48,762 bases of DNA, taken from positions 1-48,762 of the forward strand of contig CAMAUZ010000062.1 of assembly GCA_945861535.1 (NCBI GenBank). Reading direction: 5' to 3'. The position numbers were made by a program, and so were the translations under genes. Below are positions 32,251-40,725 of this stretch, piece after piece; within the stretch, counting starts at the first letter, position 1, and each line of letters opens with the position of its first letter. Source of the stretch: Akkermansia muciniphila (GTDB lineage: Bacteria; Verrucomicrobiota; Verrucomicrobiia; Limisphaerales; BJHT01). The notes below the pieces were generated by a model. That model had not been told where the DNA came from, did not search any database, and was given only the letters and a program-made list of their open reading frames with translations.

Positions 32251-32666
32251 ACCCGCCTCCCACCGACATCACCACCCTCCTCCGCCAGCATCTCGATCTC
32301 TGCCAGGAAGTCCTCCTCGTCATCGAGCAGGAAGGCCAGGCGCTGCGCCAGGACCCCGTCCCGCCGCTCGCTGCGTTGCAGAAAACCAAAAAAGACTTGC
32401 TTCCCCGGTTGAACGAATCCCTAGATGCCATCCGCCGACAACGTGTGCAATGGCAGGCCGCCAGCCCCGCCGAACGCGCCCGTCATACGGACGCTCCAGC
32501 GCTGCTGCAACGGACCCAAGACCTGGTCATGAAGATCATTGTTTTGGATCGCGGGAACGAGCAGGCCCTGCTCCGCCGCGGGATGATCCCCGTGCGCGAA
32601 CTGCCCGCCGCCAACCGCCAGCGTCCGCACTACGTCGCCGGGTTGTACCAGCGCTCCCGGGTTTGA
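32247..32666 (+). CDS. Small helical protein, FlgN/FliT-like in character
   Basis: A 139-residue, nearly all-helical, charged protein. The layout LLRQHLDLCQEVLLVIEQEG, then ALQKTKKDLLPRLNESLDAI, then a second long helix ALLQRTQDLVMKIIVLDRG resembles the helical pairs of flagellar export chaperones or of small coiled-coil adaptors. A better FlgN candidate exists at 40228-40725, so this one may be FliT-like or unrelated. It starts inside the stop of the TPR gene (ATGA overlap) and is followed by the sigma-54 regulator 48 bases on. The function is not established. Confidence 0.5.
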   Translation: MNPPPTDITTLLRQHLDLCQEVLLVIEQEGQALRQDPVPPLAALQKTKKDLLPRLNESLDAIRRQRVQWQAASPAERARHTDAPALLQRTQDLVMKIIVLDRGNEQALLRRGMIPVRELPAANRQRPHYVAGLYQRSRV

Positions 32667-32714
32667 CCCCGGCGCTCCGGAAACCGAGCCCCCCGCTCAC
32701 AGGCCCGACAACGA

Positions 32715-34190
32715 ATGCCGATTGAAAAAATCGTCGTCCTCGAGGACGACCTAATCGTACGTAAAAATCTCGAACAGCAGTTGCGCTCCCGCCGCTACGA
32801 CGTCGCGGCGGTTTCCACGATTGCCGCCGCCCAAGAGTGCCTCGACCGCGACACCTTCGACCTCATGTTCGTCGATGTCCGCCTTCCCGACGGCGAGGGC
32901 ACCGAACTCCTCCGCCAGCTTCAGCAGCGGCCCCAGCGGCCCATCGTCGTGATGATGACCGGCCACAGCTCGGTCCAGTCCGCCGTCGAGTGCATGCAGA
33001 ACGGGGCCTTTGACTACCTGATCAAGCCCTTCTCCGCGGACCAGCTCGATGTCACGCTCAAGAAGGCGGAAAGCTTCAACCAGCTCGTCAAGGTCAACCA
33101 GTTCCTCAACCGCGACGGCGGTGGCGACGACGGCCAGTCCCTGCTCGGCAACAGCCCCCCGATGAAGGAATTGCGCGAGCTGATCCGCAAAGTCGCCCGT
33201 ACCGAGGCCACCGTCCTCATCCAGGGCGAAAGCGGCACCGGCAAGGAACTCGTCGCCCGCGAAATATTCCGCAACAGCCCGCGGATCAATGCCCCCTTCA
33301 TCAAGGTCAACTGCGCCGCCGTCCCCGAGGAACTCATCGAGAGCGAATTCTTCGGCCACGAAAAAGGCTCCTTCACCGGCGCGGGGACCAAGCGCGAGGG
33401 CCGCTTCGAACTGGCCCACAGCGGCACCATTCTCCTCGACGAAATCAGCGAAATCTCCCCCAAGGTCCAGGCCAAGCTCCTGCGCGTCCTGCAGGAACGC
33501 GAACTCGAACGCGTCGGCGGCAGCCGCACCATCAAGGTCGATGTCCGCGTCGTCGCCACCACCAACCGCCACCTCGAGCTGGCCGTCGAGCGCAAGGAAT
33601 TCCGCCAGGACCTCTTCTTCCGCCTCAACGTCGTCCCCATCATCGTCGCCCCGCTGCGCGAGCGGCAGTCTGACATCCTGCTGCTGGCCGAAAAATTCCA
33701 GCAGCGCTTCTCCCGCAAACACGGCCTCCGCACCCTCGGCATCGCGCCCGAATGCCGCGACGCCCTCCAGTCCCACTCCTGGCCCGGCAACGTCCGCGAA
33801 CTCCAGAACGTCATCGAGCGCGCCGTCATTTTCTGCGGGGACGACGATTCGCTCCGCCTCGAGCACCTCGGGCTCCCCGCCGCCGCCAAAGCCGTGCCGG
33901 TCAACCTTCCCCCGCTCGCCGCCCCGCCCTCCGTTGCCGTCCCCGCCGCCCCCCCCCTCAGCGAGCCGGTCCGCACGCTCACCCTGGCCGAAATGGAGAA
34001 GCAGCAAATCCTCCACGTCCTCGCCAAAAACCAGGGCAACCGCACGCTCACCGCCAAGCTCCTCGACATCAGCGTCCGCACCCTCCGCAACAAACTCAAC
34101 GAATATGGCGTCGCCGGCAAAGACACCGACACCGACGACGGAGAAAGCCCCAAACAGCTCGACTTCGCCTCCGCCTCGGCGTCCGCGTAG
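32715..34190 (+). CDS. Sigma-54-dependent response regulator (NtrC/FlrC type)
   Basis: A 491-residue transcription activator. The receiver domain 1-120 has E10/D11/D12, phospho-acceptor D54 (LMFVDVRLPD), T82 and K104 (YLIKPF). The AAA+ sigma-54 activator domain spans about 143-385: Walker A GESGTGKE (171-178), the sigma-54 contact loop GSFTGA (218-223; the common form is GAFTGA), Walker B TILLDEISE (238-246), and WPGNVRELQNVIERA. A Fis-type helix-turn-helix ends it (EMEKQQILHVLAKNQGN ... AKLLDISVRTLRNKL). Given the flagellar operon 3.6 kb away and the CheX/receiver genes next door, a role as flagellar class activator is plausible. No partner histidine kinase is encoded in the window. Confidence 0.93.
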   Translation: MPIEKIVVLEDDLIVRKNLEQQLRSRRYDVAAVSTIAAAQECLDRDTFDLMFVDVRLPDGEGTELLRQLQQRPQRPIVVMMTGHSSVQSAVECMQNGAFDYLIKPFSADQLDVTLKKAESFNQLVKVNQFLNRDGGGDDGQSLLGNSPPMKELRELIRKVARTEATVLIQGESGTGKELVAREIFRNSPRINAPFIKVNCAAVPEELIESEFFGHEKGSFTGAGTKREGRFELAHSGTILLDEISEISPKVQAKLLRVLQERELERVGGSRTIKVDVRVVATTNRHLELAVERKEFRQDLFFRLNVVPIIVAPLRERQSDILLLAEKFQQRFSRKHGLRTLGIAPECRDALQSHSWPGNVRELQNVIERAVIFCGDDDSLRLEHLGLPAAAKAVPVNLPPLAAPPSVAVPAAPPLSEPVRTLTLAEMEKQQILHVLAKNQGNRTLTAKLLDISVRTLRNKLNEYGVAGKDTDTDDGESPKQLDFASASASA

Positions 34191-34322
34191 GAGCCGCCGG
34201 CCGGGGCGCGGACGCCGTGCCCGCGAGACCAACTCCCGCACCAGCGAAGACTCTCCCTGCACCCAACTGCAACCGCGGAGGGGGCGCTTGGCGGTCCGCT
34301 GGCACGAGCCGATAACGGGCGC

Positions 34323-34547
34323 ATGAACCGTGGATTAATTAGACAACAGTTGGTCGGGCAGGGTCCGTTCCTCATCCGCACTTCCGATGGCAAGGAGTTT
34401 CCCGTGCTCCATCCCGAGTTCGTCTTGATTGGGCGGCACAACATCGTCATCGAGGACGCCAAGGATTTGCTCGACATCATTGATCCCCTCCACGTTGTCT
34501 CCATCCAGCCCGGCACCCGCCGCAAGGCCCACAAAGTCGCCGCGTAA
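34323..34547 (+). CDS. Small conserved-looking protein of unknown function
   Basis: A 74-residue cytoplasmic protein with the sequence pattern FLIRTSDGKEFPVLHPEFV, then IGRHNIVIEDAKD and IIDPLHVVSIQPG. The pattern 'DG-(+/-)-x-[FY]-PV-x-HPEF ... idpLHVxxI' resembles small hypothetical proteins frequent in Verrucomicrobiota, predicted as a compact beta-rich domain. I know no function. Its composition is less GC-extreme than the flanking repeat DNA, which supports coding. It follows the sigma-54 regulator by 132 bases. Confidence 0.65.
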   Translation: MNRGLIRQQLVGQGPFLIRTSDGKEFPVLHPEFVLIGRHNIVIEDAKDLLDIIDPLHVVSIQPGTRRKAHKVAA

Positions 34548-34986
34548 TGCCCCTGAGGGAATGCGGCTGCGACCGCGGACGGAATGGAAGAAGGCACCGT
34601 TCTCGTCCCGCAGGGACACCGCAGGAAATTAGCCGGGGGCAAGGTCGCGCCAGCGGCCGCAGCCCCCGGTTACGTATTGCCGTCGCTCCGTGCCCCAGCG
34701 GGGCATCGAAGAATCCGGCGTGGAACCCCGAGACGTTCGCCTACGACTCCCCAAAACGCGGCCCGAAATCTTTCTCCGATGCCCCTCCGGGGCAATGCAA
34801 TCATCCCGCGATTTCCGGGGGCCGCGTCCGCTGCCGCGGCCTTGCCCCCGGCTAATTTCCGTTGGCGTCCCTCCGGGACGGACCGATTTGCCGCCGCTTC
34901 CTCGGCCATCGTGCTGCCAGACTCGGATTACACATTTTCTCCCGGCCTCCTCGGAGCATCTCCAGCTTCTCCCCGTCTAACCCCGC
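34548..34986. other. Gap upstream of the VIT/VWA gene
   Basis: The gap is 439 bases, most of it the nested palindrome 34605-34879. The region 34880-34986 should contain the promoter of the VIT/VWA gene, but no confident box was found. Confidence 0.5.
34605..34879. repeat. Nested palindrome (attagccgggggcaagg family)
   Basis: Outer arms of about 46 bases: gtcccgcagggacaccgcag followed by gaaattagccgggggcaagg on the left, and on the right the complement through ccttgcccccggctaatttc to gtccctccgggac. An inner pair gccccagcggggcatcg / cgatgcccctccggggc lies between. It is single copy in this window but built like the 25245 and 37473 elements. Confidence 0.85.
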
Positions 34987-37389
34987 ATGAAACGCTCGTT
35001 CCTCCTCGCGCTCGCCCTGCTCACGCTCCCGCTCGTCAGCTTTTCCGCCGGCATCATCATCATTCACGAAGGTCCGCACTGGGGGCCGCCGTCGCCGCCG
35101 ATCATCATTCCGCCGCACCCGCCTCGTCCACCGCGCCCGCCGTGGCCGCCCATGCCGCCGCCGCACCCGGTGTTCGCGCCGCTCGAGGTCACGTATCACA
35201 AGGTCCATGTCCGCATCACCGACCAGGTCGCGGTCACGACGGTGGATCAGGAGTTCTACAATCCCAACCCGCGCCAGCTCGAGGGCACCTTCCTCTTCCC
35301 CGTGCCCAAGGGCGCGCAGCTCGACAAGTTCACGATGGAAATCGGCGGCAAACCCGTGGCCGCCGAACTGCTCAACGCCGACAAAGCCCGCAAGATTTAC
35401 GAGGACATCGTGCGCTCGATGAAAGACCCCGCGTTGCTGGAATATTCGGGCCGCGATCTCTTCAAGGTCCGCATCTTCCCCATCGAAGCCCACGGCCGAA
35501 AACGCCTCACGCTCGCCTACACGCAGCTCCTCAAGTCCGACTCCGGCCTGCTCGGCTACACCTATCCGATGAACACCGAGAAATACTCCGCGCGCCCGAT
35601 CAAGACCGTCAGCCTCAAGGTCGAGATCGAATCTCCGCGCCCGCTCAAGACGCTCTATTCGCCAAGCCACAACGCCGAGATCCGCCGCAGCGGCGAGCGC
35701 CGCGCCGTCCTCGGCTACGAGGCCAGCGAGGTGCGCGCCGACCGCGATTTTCAGGTGCTCTTCAGCTACGGCACCGAGGATGTCGGCGCGAGCCTCCTCA
35801 CGCACCGCACTGCGGCGGGCGACGGTTTTTTCCTGCTGCTCGCCTCGCCGGGCGTGACGGCGAAGGAAGACAAGGTCGTGAAAAAAGACGTGACGTTCGT
35901 GCTCGACACCTCCGGCTCGATGGCCGGCGCGAAGCTCGAACAGGCCAAGAAGGCCCTCGCCTTCTGCGTCGAGAATCTCAACGACACGGACCGCTTCGAG
36001 ATCATCCGGTTCGCGACCGACACCGAGCCGCTCTTCGACAAGCTCACCGAGGTCACGCCCGCCACCCGCAAACGCGCGCAGGAATTTGTCCGCAACCTCA
36101 AGCCCACCGGCGGCACGGCCATTGACGACGCGTTGAAGAAAGCCCTGAGCCTGCGCCCCGACAAAGGCGACCGGCCGTTCGTCGTGATCTTCCTCACCGA
36201 CGGCCTGCCCACCGTGGGCGTGGTGGATGCGGAAATCATTCTCGCCAACGCCAAGCGCGCCAGCGGCGGCAGCACGCGCGTCTTTTGCTTCGGCATCGGC
36301 AACGACGTGAACACGCACCTCCTCGACAACCTCAGCGACGCCACGCGCGCCTTCAGCACCTACGTCCTGCCCGAGGAAGACATCGAAGTGAAAGTCTCGA
36401 ACTTCTACACCAAGATCAATGAGCCGGTGCTCTCCAGCCCGAAGCTCACGTTCCCCGCCGCCATCCGCGCCACCAAGCTCTACCCCGCGCCCGTGTCCGA
36501 TTTGTTCAAAGGCGAGCAACTCATCCTCGCCGGCCGCTACGAGGGCAAAGGCGACGGCAAACTCGTGCTCGAAGGCACTGTCAACGGCGAGACGCGCAAA
36601 TACACCTACGACGTGAAGTTTCCCGCCGACGCCGCGGACAACGATTTCATCCCGCGCCTGTGGGCCACGCGCCGCGTCGGCTATCTGCTCGATGAAATCC
36701 GCCTGCGCGGCGAGAGCAAGGAGTTGAAGGACGAAGTCACCGACCTCGCGCGGCAATACGGCATCGTCACGCCTTACACGGCCTTTCTCATTCTCGAAGA
36801 CGAAGACCGCCGCAACATCCCGCGCCACTCGCAAAGCCTGCCCACGCTCCAGCAGGACGCCCCGGGCCGCCGCGAAATGGCCAAGGCCTACGAGTCACTC
36901 CGCAAGGACAAGGACGGTGCCGCCGCCGTGGCCGGCGCACGCGCGGGCTATCAACTGAAGGCCGCGCAATCCGCCGCCGATGGCATCGCGCAAGGGCAGC
37001 TTGAAGCCAACCGCGCCCTGGCCCCGATGACCGGACCACCAAGCGCGACCTCGGCGACGCGATTCTTCTCCCAAGCCCGCCCGACGCCGAGCCTCGGCGC
37101 GCCCCCCTCCGGCGTGGTCGTGACCACCGCGCCCGTCGCCGCGCCCGTCGCCCAGCAGGCCGCGCCCCTCTCGCAATTCGTCCGCGGCAAGACCTTCTAT
37201 CAAAACGAAAATCAATGGATCGACGCCGAGGTCCAGAAGCTCACCGCACCCAAGCCCGTGCGCGTGCAATTCAACTCGACGGAATATTTCGACCTCGCGC
37301 GCCGCAGCCCCGAGACCCTCGCCTGGCTCGCGCTCGGCTCGCGCGTCCAGTTCGTCCTCGCCGGCACGCTCTACGAAATCTACGAGTGA
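34987..37389 (+). CDS. Exported VIT and von Willebrand factor A domain protein
   Basis: An 800-residue protein. Residues 1-21 are a Sec signal peptide; residues 28-62 are an unusual Pro/His-rich segment (PPHPPRPPRPPWPPMPPPHP). The VIT domain (about 65-200) shows QEFYNPNPRQLEGTFLFPVP and ADKARKIYEDIVRSMKDPAL. The VWA domain (about 300-480) has a complete MIDAS start DTSGSM (307-312), the TGGTAIDDAL threonine and FLTDGLPT. A beta-rich region follows, then LARQYGIVTPYTAFLILEDE typical of this family, and an Ala/Gln-rich end. VIT-VWA proteins are envelope-associated and bind partners through the metal site; marine proteobacterial relatives are sortase targets, but no sortase motif is seen here. 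It is monocistronic and convergent with flgL. Confidence 0.88.
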   Translation: MKRSFLLALALLTLPLVSFSAGIIIIHEGPHWGPPSPPIIIPPHPPRPPRPPWPPMPPPHPVFAPLEVTYHKVHVRITDQVAVTTVDQEFYNPNPRQLEGTFLFPVPKGAQLDKFTMEIGGKPVAAELLNADKARKIYEDIVRSMKDPALLEYSGRDLFKVRIFPIEAHGRKRLTLAYTQLLKSDSGLLGYTYPMNTEKYSARPIKTVSLKVEIESPRPLKTLYSPSHNAEIRRSGERRAVLGYEASEVRADRDFQVLFSYGTEDVGASLLTHRTAAGDGFFLLLASPGVTAKEDKVVKKDVTFVLDTSGSMAGAKLEQAKKALAFCVENLNDTDRFEIIRFATDTEPLFDKLTEVTPATRKRAQEFVRNLKPTGGTAIDDALKKALSLRPDKGDRPFVVIFLTDGLPTVGVVDAEIILANAKRASGGSTRVFCFGIGNDVNTHLLDNLSDATRAFSTYVLPEEDIEVKVSNFYTKINEPVLSSPKLTFPAAIRATKLYPAPVSDLFKGEQLILAGRYEGKGDGKLVLEGTVNGETRKYTYDVKFPADAADNDFIPRLWATRRVGYLLDEIRLRGESKELKDEVTDLARQYGIVTPYTAFLILEDEDRRNIPRHSQSLPTLQQDAPGRREMAKAYESLRKDKDGAAAVAGARAGYQLKAAQSAADGIAQGQLEANRALAPMTGPPSATSATRFFSQARPTPSLGAPPSGVVVTTAPVAAPVAQQAAPLSQFVRGKTFYQNENQWIDAEVQKLTAPKPVRVQFNSTEYFDLARRSPETLAWLALGSRVQFVLAGTLYEIYE

Positions 37390-37472
37390 TCTCGGGCGGA
37401 ACGATCACATGATCGGAAACCGCGCCGTCAGGGCTGCCGGTCAATCGAGTGTGGTGCGGGCGTCCCACAGCC

Positions 37473-37707
37473 GAACCCCGGCGGGGTTCACGGTGAATAG
37501 CCGGGGGTGGAGCGAGGCACGAGCGACACCCCCGGACCGCCGCCGTCGTGCTCCCGAACCCCGGAGGGGTTCTCCCGACCCCAGGCCGTTCACGCCTCAG
37601 TGGATGGGGCCACCCCGCCGGGGTGGCGGACATCACGACCGCCGTTTCCGGGGGTGCGCTCGTGCCTCGCGCACCCCCGGCTATTCACGGCGAACCCCTC
37701 CGGGGTT
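37473..37707. repeat. Large nested palindrome (aaccccggcggggtt family), copy 2
   Basis: Ends gaaccccggcggggtt and gaacccctccggggtt, with gaatagccgggggtg, gcgaggcacgagcg and the complementary copies inside, and inner gaaccccggaggggttc and caccccgccggggtg hairpins. The order of the inner hairpins is reversed relative to 25245-25478, so this copy lies in the opposite orientation. Confidence 0.88.
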
Positions 37708-37779
37708 GGGCCGGCGGATCCCCGCACAGAATTCCGCAACGACCGATGCCGCGGAGCTTGGTCCTTGTGCCCTTCCCTT

Positions 37780-37807
37780 GAGCTTTGAGCTTTATGCTTG
37801 GAGCTTT
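37780..37807. repeat. Heptanucleotide tract, gagcttt class
   Basis: gagcttt, gagcttt, atgcttg, gagcttt in phase, ending just before the flgL stop codon. Confidence 0.85.
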
Positions 37808-37817
37808 TCCGCGCCGC

Positions 37818-38753
37818 CTACCGCAGATAATCCATCAACGACTGCTTGAAGACGGTCGCGCCGCTCTGGAGCGCGACCTGATAGGCGTTCTGGGTCTGGT
37901 TCAATTGCACCAAGGTCGTCGCGAGGTCGGCATCGACTTCGTTGGAGGTCAGGCCGGCCACCGAGGTCTCGCGCTGCTTGAGGATCGCGCCTTCGGTCTC
38001 GAGGCGGGATTGCAGCGCGGCGTTGGTGCCGAGGTTAAAGACAAGGTTGTCCTCGTCCTTGCCGAGCGCGGCGCGGTCGGTTGCGGCCACGGCGGCGGTG
38101 TCGCCCGCGAGGAGATGATTCTGGAGCGAGATGAGGTGGTTGAACAAATCCGCGCCCATGCGCGGGTCGGCGATCAGGCCGTGCGCGCCGGTGCCGCTGC
38201 TGTTCGCGCCGGGCACCTGGGTGGATACGGTGACGCCCTCGGAGACTTCATGCTCGGCCAGCGTTTCGTTGCCCTGGTAGGTCACGCTGGTGACAACGCC
38301 GTTGGAGTCGGTGGCGAGCACGAACGGCGGCTGATCGGTCTTGGTGCCGGCGAAGAGGAAATCGCCACGGTTCTTGGTGTTGGCCACGTTCACCGCGGTC
38401 TTGAGCAACTGCGTGATCTCGTTGGCGTACACGCGCAATTCCTGCGGGGACTTCAGGCCGTCGGCGAGCGTCGCGATTTCACCGGCGCGATCGGCGATGG
38501 ACTTGAGGGAGCTGATGGCCGTGAAGGACGCGGTGCCGAGTTCCTTCTGGCGGATGATGTTCTGCTGGTATTGGCCGATTTTCTCGCTCTCGGCCTGGAG
38601 ATCGAGCGTGCGGCGGACGGCGGAGGGATCGTCCTCGGGATTCTGAATGCGCTGGCCGGTGGCGGCCTGAGTTTGCAACTGGCGCTGGCGGACGCTCAGG
38701 TTGTTGAGCTGGTCGATCAGCGAGGTGGGGAGGGAGTTGGCGGTGACGCGCAT
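37818..38753 (-). CDS. flgL: Flagellar hook-filament junction protein FlgL
   Basis: A 311-residue flagellin-like junction protein (also called HAP3). The N-terminus MRVTANSLPTSLIDQLNNLS with QLQTQAATGQRIQNPEDDPSAV is the conserved D0/D1 helix with the family signature 'SGxRixxpsDDP'. The C-terminus TSNEVDADLATTLVQLNQTQNAYQVALQSGATVFKQSLMDYLR is the matching D0 helix with the usual Leu-Arg end. It is exported through the flagellar type III system and sits between FlgK and the filament. It is the last gene of the minus-strand operon, 24 bases after flgK. No csrA or fliW follows, which is often the case in other phyla. Confidence 0.95.
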   Translation of the reverse strand: MRVTANSLPTSLIDQLNNLSVRQRQLQTQAATGQRIQNPEDDPSAVRRTLDLQAESEKIGQYQQNIIRQKELGTASFTAISSLKSIADRAGEIATLADGLKSPQELRVYANEITQLLKTAVNVANTKNRGDFLFAGTKTDQPPFVLATDSNGVVTSVTYQGNETLAEHEVSEGVTVSTQVPGANSSGTGAHGLIADPRMGADLFNHLISLQNHLLAGDTAAVAATDRAALGKDEDNLVFNLGTNAALQSRLETEGAILKQRETSVAGLTSNEVDADLATTLVQLNQTQNAYQVALQSGATVFKQSLMDYLR

Positions 38754-38777
38754 GGTTGGTTCCCGGTGGATGGGTCA

Positions 38778-40214
38778 TCAGCCGTTGCCGAGGCCGATGG
38801 CGGTTTGGAGCATGCTGTCGATGATGTTGATGATGCGCGCGGAGGCCTGGTAGGCGTGCTGGAATTTCATCATGTCGGTCATTTCCTCATCGAGGGACAC
38901 GCCGCTTACGGACTCGCGTTGCGCGCCCAGCATTTTTTGCACGACCGACTGGTTGGCGACCAGGCTGTTCACCGAGGCGAGGGCCTGGCCGAGGTCGCCG
39001 ACAGTTTTGGAGTACTGCTGGGAGACGGTCTGGTTGCCGAGGCTGGCCACTTTTTTGTCGGCGAGCTGGGCGAGGGCGAGGGCGACCCGGTTGTCGCCCG
39101 CCGCACCGGCGACCGCGGCGGCCTGGATGGACGCCGGGCTGGTTTTGACGGTGGCGGTGACGGCGAGCGTGGCGGCGGTGGTGCCGGTGAAGAAGTTTTG
39201 TCCGGTGCTGCCGTCCAGGCCGAAGCCGGTGCTGTAAATCGCGTTGACCTCGGTGGCCAGACCCGCAGCCAGGTCATCGAGTCCCGTCTGGAGCGCGGCC
39301 AGGCCGGTGTCGCGGGCGTCAATGGTGCCCTGCAGGCGGCCGCCATTCGGGGTCACGGCCACCCCGCCGGTGACGGTGCGGACGAGCCTCTGGCCGCCGC
39401 CCGCGTCGTAGGTTTCGAGCGTGTCCAAAACCGTGTCGCCGGAGACGAGCGTCACGCCGCCGACCTCGAGGTCGAGGCTGTTTCTGGCGTTGGTGCTGAT
39501 GGTGGTTTTGGTGAGCGTGGAGAGGGCTTCGATTTTCTGCTGCCGCAGGTCGCGCAGATCGTTGGCGGCGCCGGAGCTGCCAGATTCCAGATCGAGAATC
39601 CGGCCGTTGAGTCCGGCGATTTCGGCCAGGGTGGTGTTGACCTTGGCGACATCCGACTGGAGTGAGCTGTCAAGCGTTGTGCGCGTGCTGCTGAGGCGGG
39701 CGGCGGTTTGATTGAGCTGCGCGGTGAAGTCCTGCGCCTTGGCGGCGAGGACCTGGCGTTGCGACAGCGAGGTGGGATCGGTGGCCAGCCCTTGAAAGCC
39801 CTTGAACAATTCGGCGAGCCGCGTGGCGAGGCCGTTTTGTCCGGTGACGCCGCCGGCGGCCGCGGCGCCGTTGGCTCCGGCGGCCCCGGTGTTGACGTCC
39901 TGGCCGAGGCCGGCCTGGGCGTATTGCAGGCCCTGCTGTTCGGCGTCGAGCGCGCCGCGGACGCTGGTTTCAACGCGAATCTGCTCGTCGAGGAGGGTGT
40001 CGCGAATCTGCGTGATCGCGGTGACATCCGCGCCGGTGCCCTGCGCGCCGAGCCGCGAATCCTTCAGCGGCGATGAAGTTTGGAGCGTGACGCGCTGGCG
40101 GGCGTAGGCGGGGTTGTTGACGTTGGCCAGATTGTGCCCGGCGACCTCCATGCCCTGCGAATTGGCCTGGAGGGCGCGGGCCGCCATGTCGAGATTGCCG
40201 AAAAGTCCGAGCAT
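38778..40214 (-). CDS. flgK: Flagellar hook-associated protein 1 FlgK
   Basis: A 478-residue hook-filament junction protein. The N-terminal rod/hook family motif is MEVAGHNLANVNNPAYARQRV (MLGLFGNLDMAARALQANSQ precedes it), and the C-terminal helix reads VSGVSLDEEMTDMMKFQHAYQASARIINIIDSMLQ, the standard FlgK/FlgE end. The middle is Ala/Gly/Thr-rich with the paired-domain segment SGSSGAANDLRDLRQQKIEALS. It is shorter than enterobacterial FlgK (about 550), the missing part being in the variable domain. It lies 13 bases downstream of the putative flgN chaperone, its expected partner. Confidence 0.96.
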   Translation of the reverse strand: MLGLFGNLDMAARALQANSQGMEVAGHNLANVNNPAYARQRVTLQTSSPLKDSRLGAQGTGADVTAITQIRDTLLDEQIRVETSVRGALDAEQQGLQYAQAGLGQDVNTGAAGANGAAAAGGVTGQNGLATRLAELFKGFQGLATDPTSLSQRQVLAAKAQDFTAQLNQTAARLSSTRTTLDSSLQSDVAKVNTTLAEIAGLNGRILDLESGSSGAANDLRDLRQQKIEALSTLTKTTISTNARNSLDLEVGGVTLVSGDTVLDTLETYDAGGGQRLVRTVTGGVAVTPNGGRLQGTIDARDTGLAALQTGLDDLAAGLATEVNAIYSTGFGLDGSTGQNFFTGTTAATLAVTATVKTSPASIQAAAVAGAAGDNRVALALAQLADKKVASLGNQTVSQQYSKTVGDLGQALASVNSLVANQSVVQKMLGAQRESVSGVSLDEEMTDMMKFQHAYQASARIINIIDSMLQTAIGLGNG

Positions 40215-40227
40215 AAATTCGCGCGGT

Positions 40228-40725
40228 TCAGCCGACCGCTTCGTAGAGCGGCCGCGGCTGGGCGGGGGGCGGCGACTTCTTTCCGTAGCCGTTGTACACG
40301 AGCGGATCGCGGCTGGGGAAGAGCGTGTTGACGACCCGCTGCATTAGGTCCACCGAGCGGCTGAGCAGGAGATGGTTTTGGCGGACGCGCTGCTGGACGC
40401 GCGCGAGCAGGCGGTTGTTTTCCTCGACCAACGCCTGCACGAGCGGCCGGTAGTCCGGCGGCAGATCGCCGAGCAACTGGTTGAAGGTGGTCTCGGCGGG
40501 CCGCAGAAGCGCGCCGGCCAGCGTCTGCCGGCAGGTTTCGCGCGCGGCGCGTACGTCGGTGAGGACGACGCCCTGCGCCTCGATGCGCGCGACGAGCTGG
40601 TAGAGATCCTCGGCGGCGCGGGCGAGGATGAGTTCCTGCTGTTGATCGAGCAGGGCGAGCATTTCGCCGTACTGCTGCAGTTCGTGGCGCAGGGCGGCGA
40701 TGAGGGATTGGAGATGTTTAATCAT
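40228..40725 (-). CDS. flgN: FlgN-type flagellar export chaperone
   Basis: A 165-residue, nearly all-helical protein. The long N-terminal helix IKHLQSLIAALRHELQQYGEML and LLDQQQELILARAAEDL match the FlgN layout (helix with LxxxL and a conserved 'ExLxxxDxxxL' spacing); the second long helix is VQALVEENNRLLARVQQRV, QNHLLLSRSVDLMQRVV. A Pro/Tyr-rich tail ends it. FlgN holds FlgK and FlgL unassembled before secretion; the position directly before flgK and flgL supports the name more strongly than the sequence alone. The ATG at 40725 overlaps the end of flgJ by 8 bases; the 25 extra codons upstream are Pro/Arg-rich shadow of flgJ. Confidence 0.8.
   Translation of the reverse strand: MIKHLQSLIAALRHELQQYGEMLALLDQQQELILARAAEDLYQLVARIEAQGVVLTDVRAARETCRQTLAGALLRPAETTFNQLLGDLPPDYRPLVQALVEENNRLLARVQQRVRQNHLLLSRSVDLMQRVVNTLFPSRDPLVYNGYGKKSPPPAQPRPLYEAVG

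Larger units (their letters stand above)
37390..37817. other. Gap between convergent VIT/VWA and flgL genes
   Basis: The gap is 428 bases: palindromic element 37473-37707 and heptad tract 37780-37807. No intrinsic terminator with a T-run was seen for either gene. Confidence 0.6.

Noticed and set aside
34299-34316. ctggcacg resembling a sigma-54 -24 box upstream of the small gene at 34323
   Set aside because: The -12 element is gataa rather than ttgc; GC spacing does not fit.
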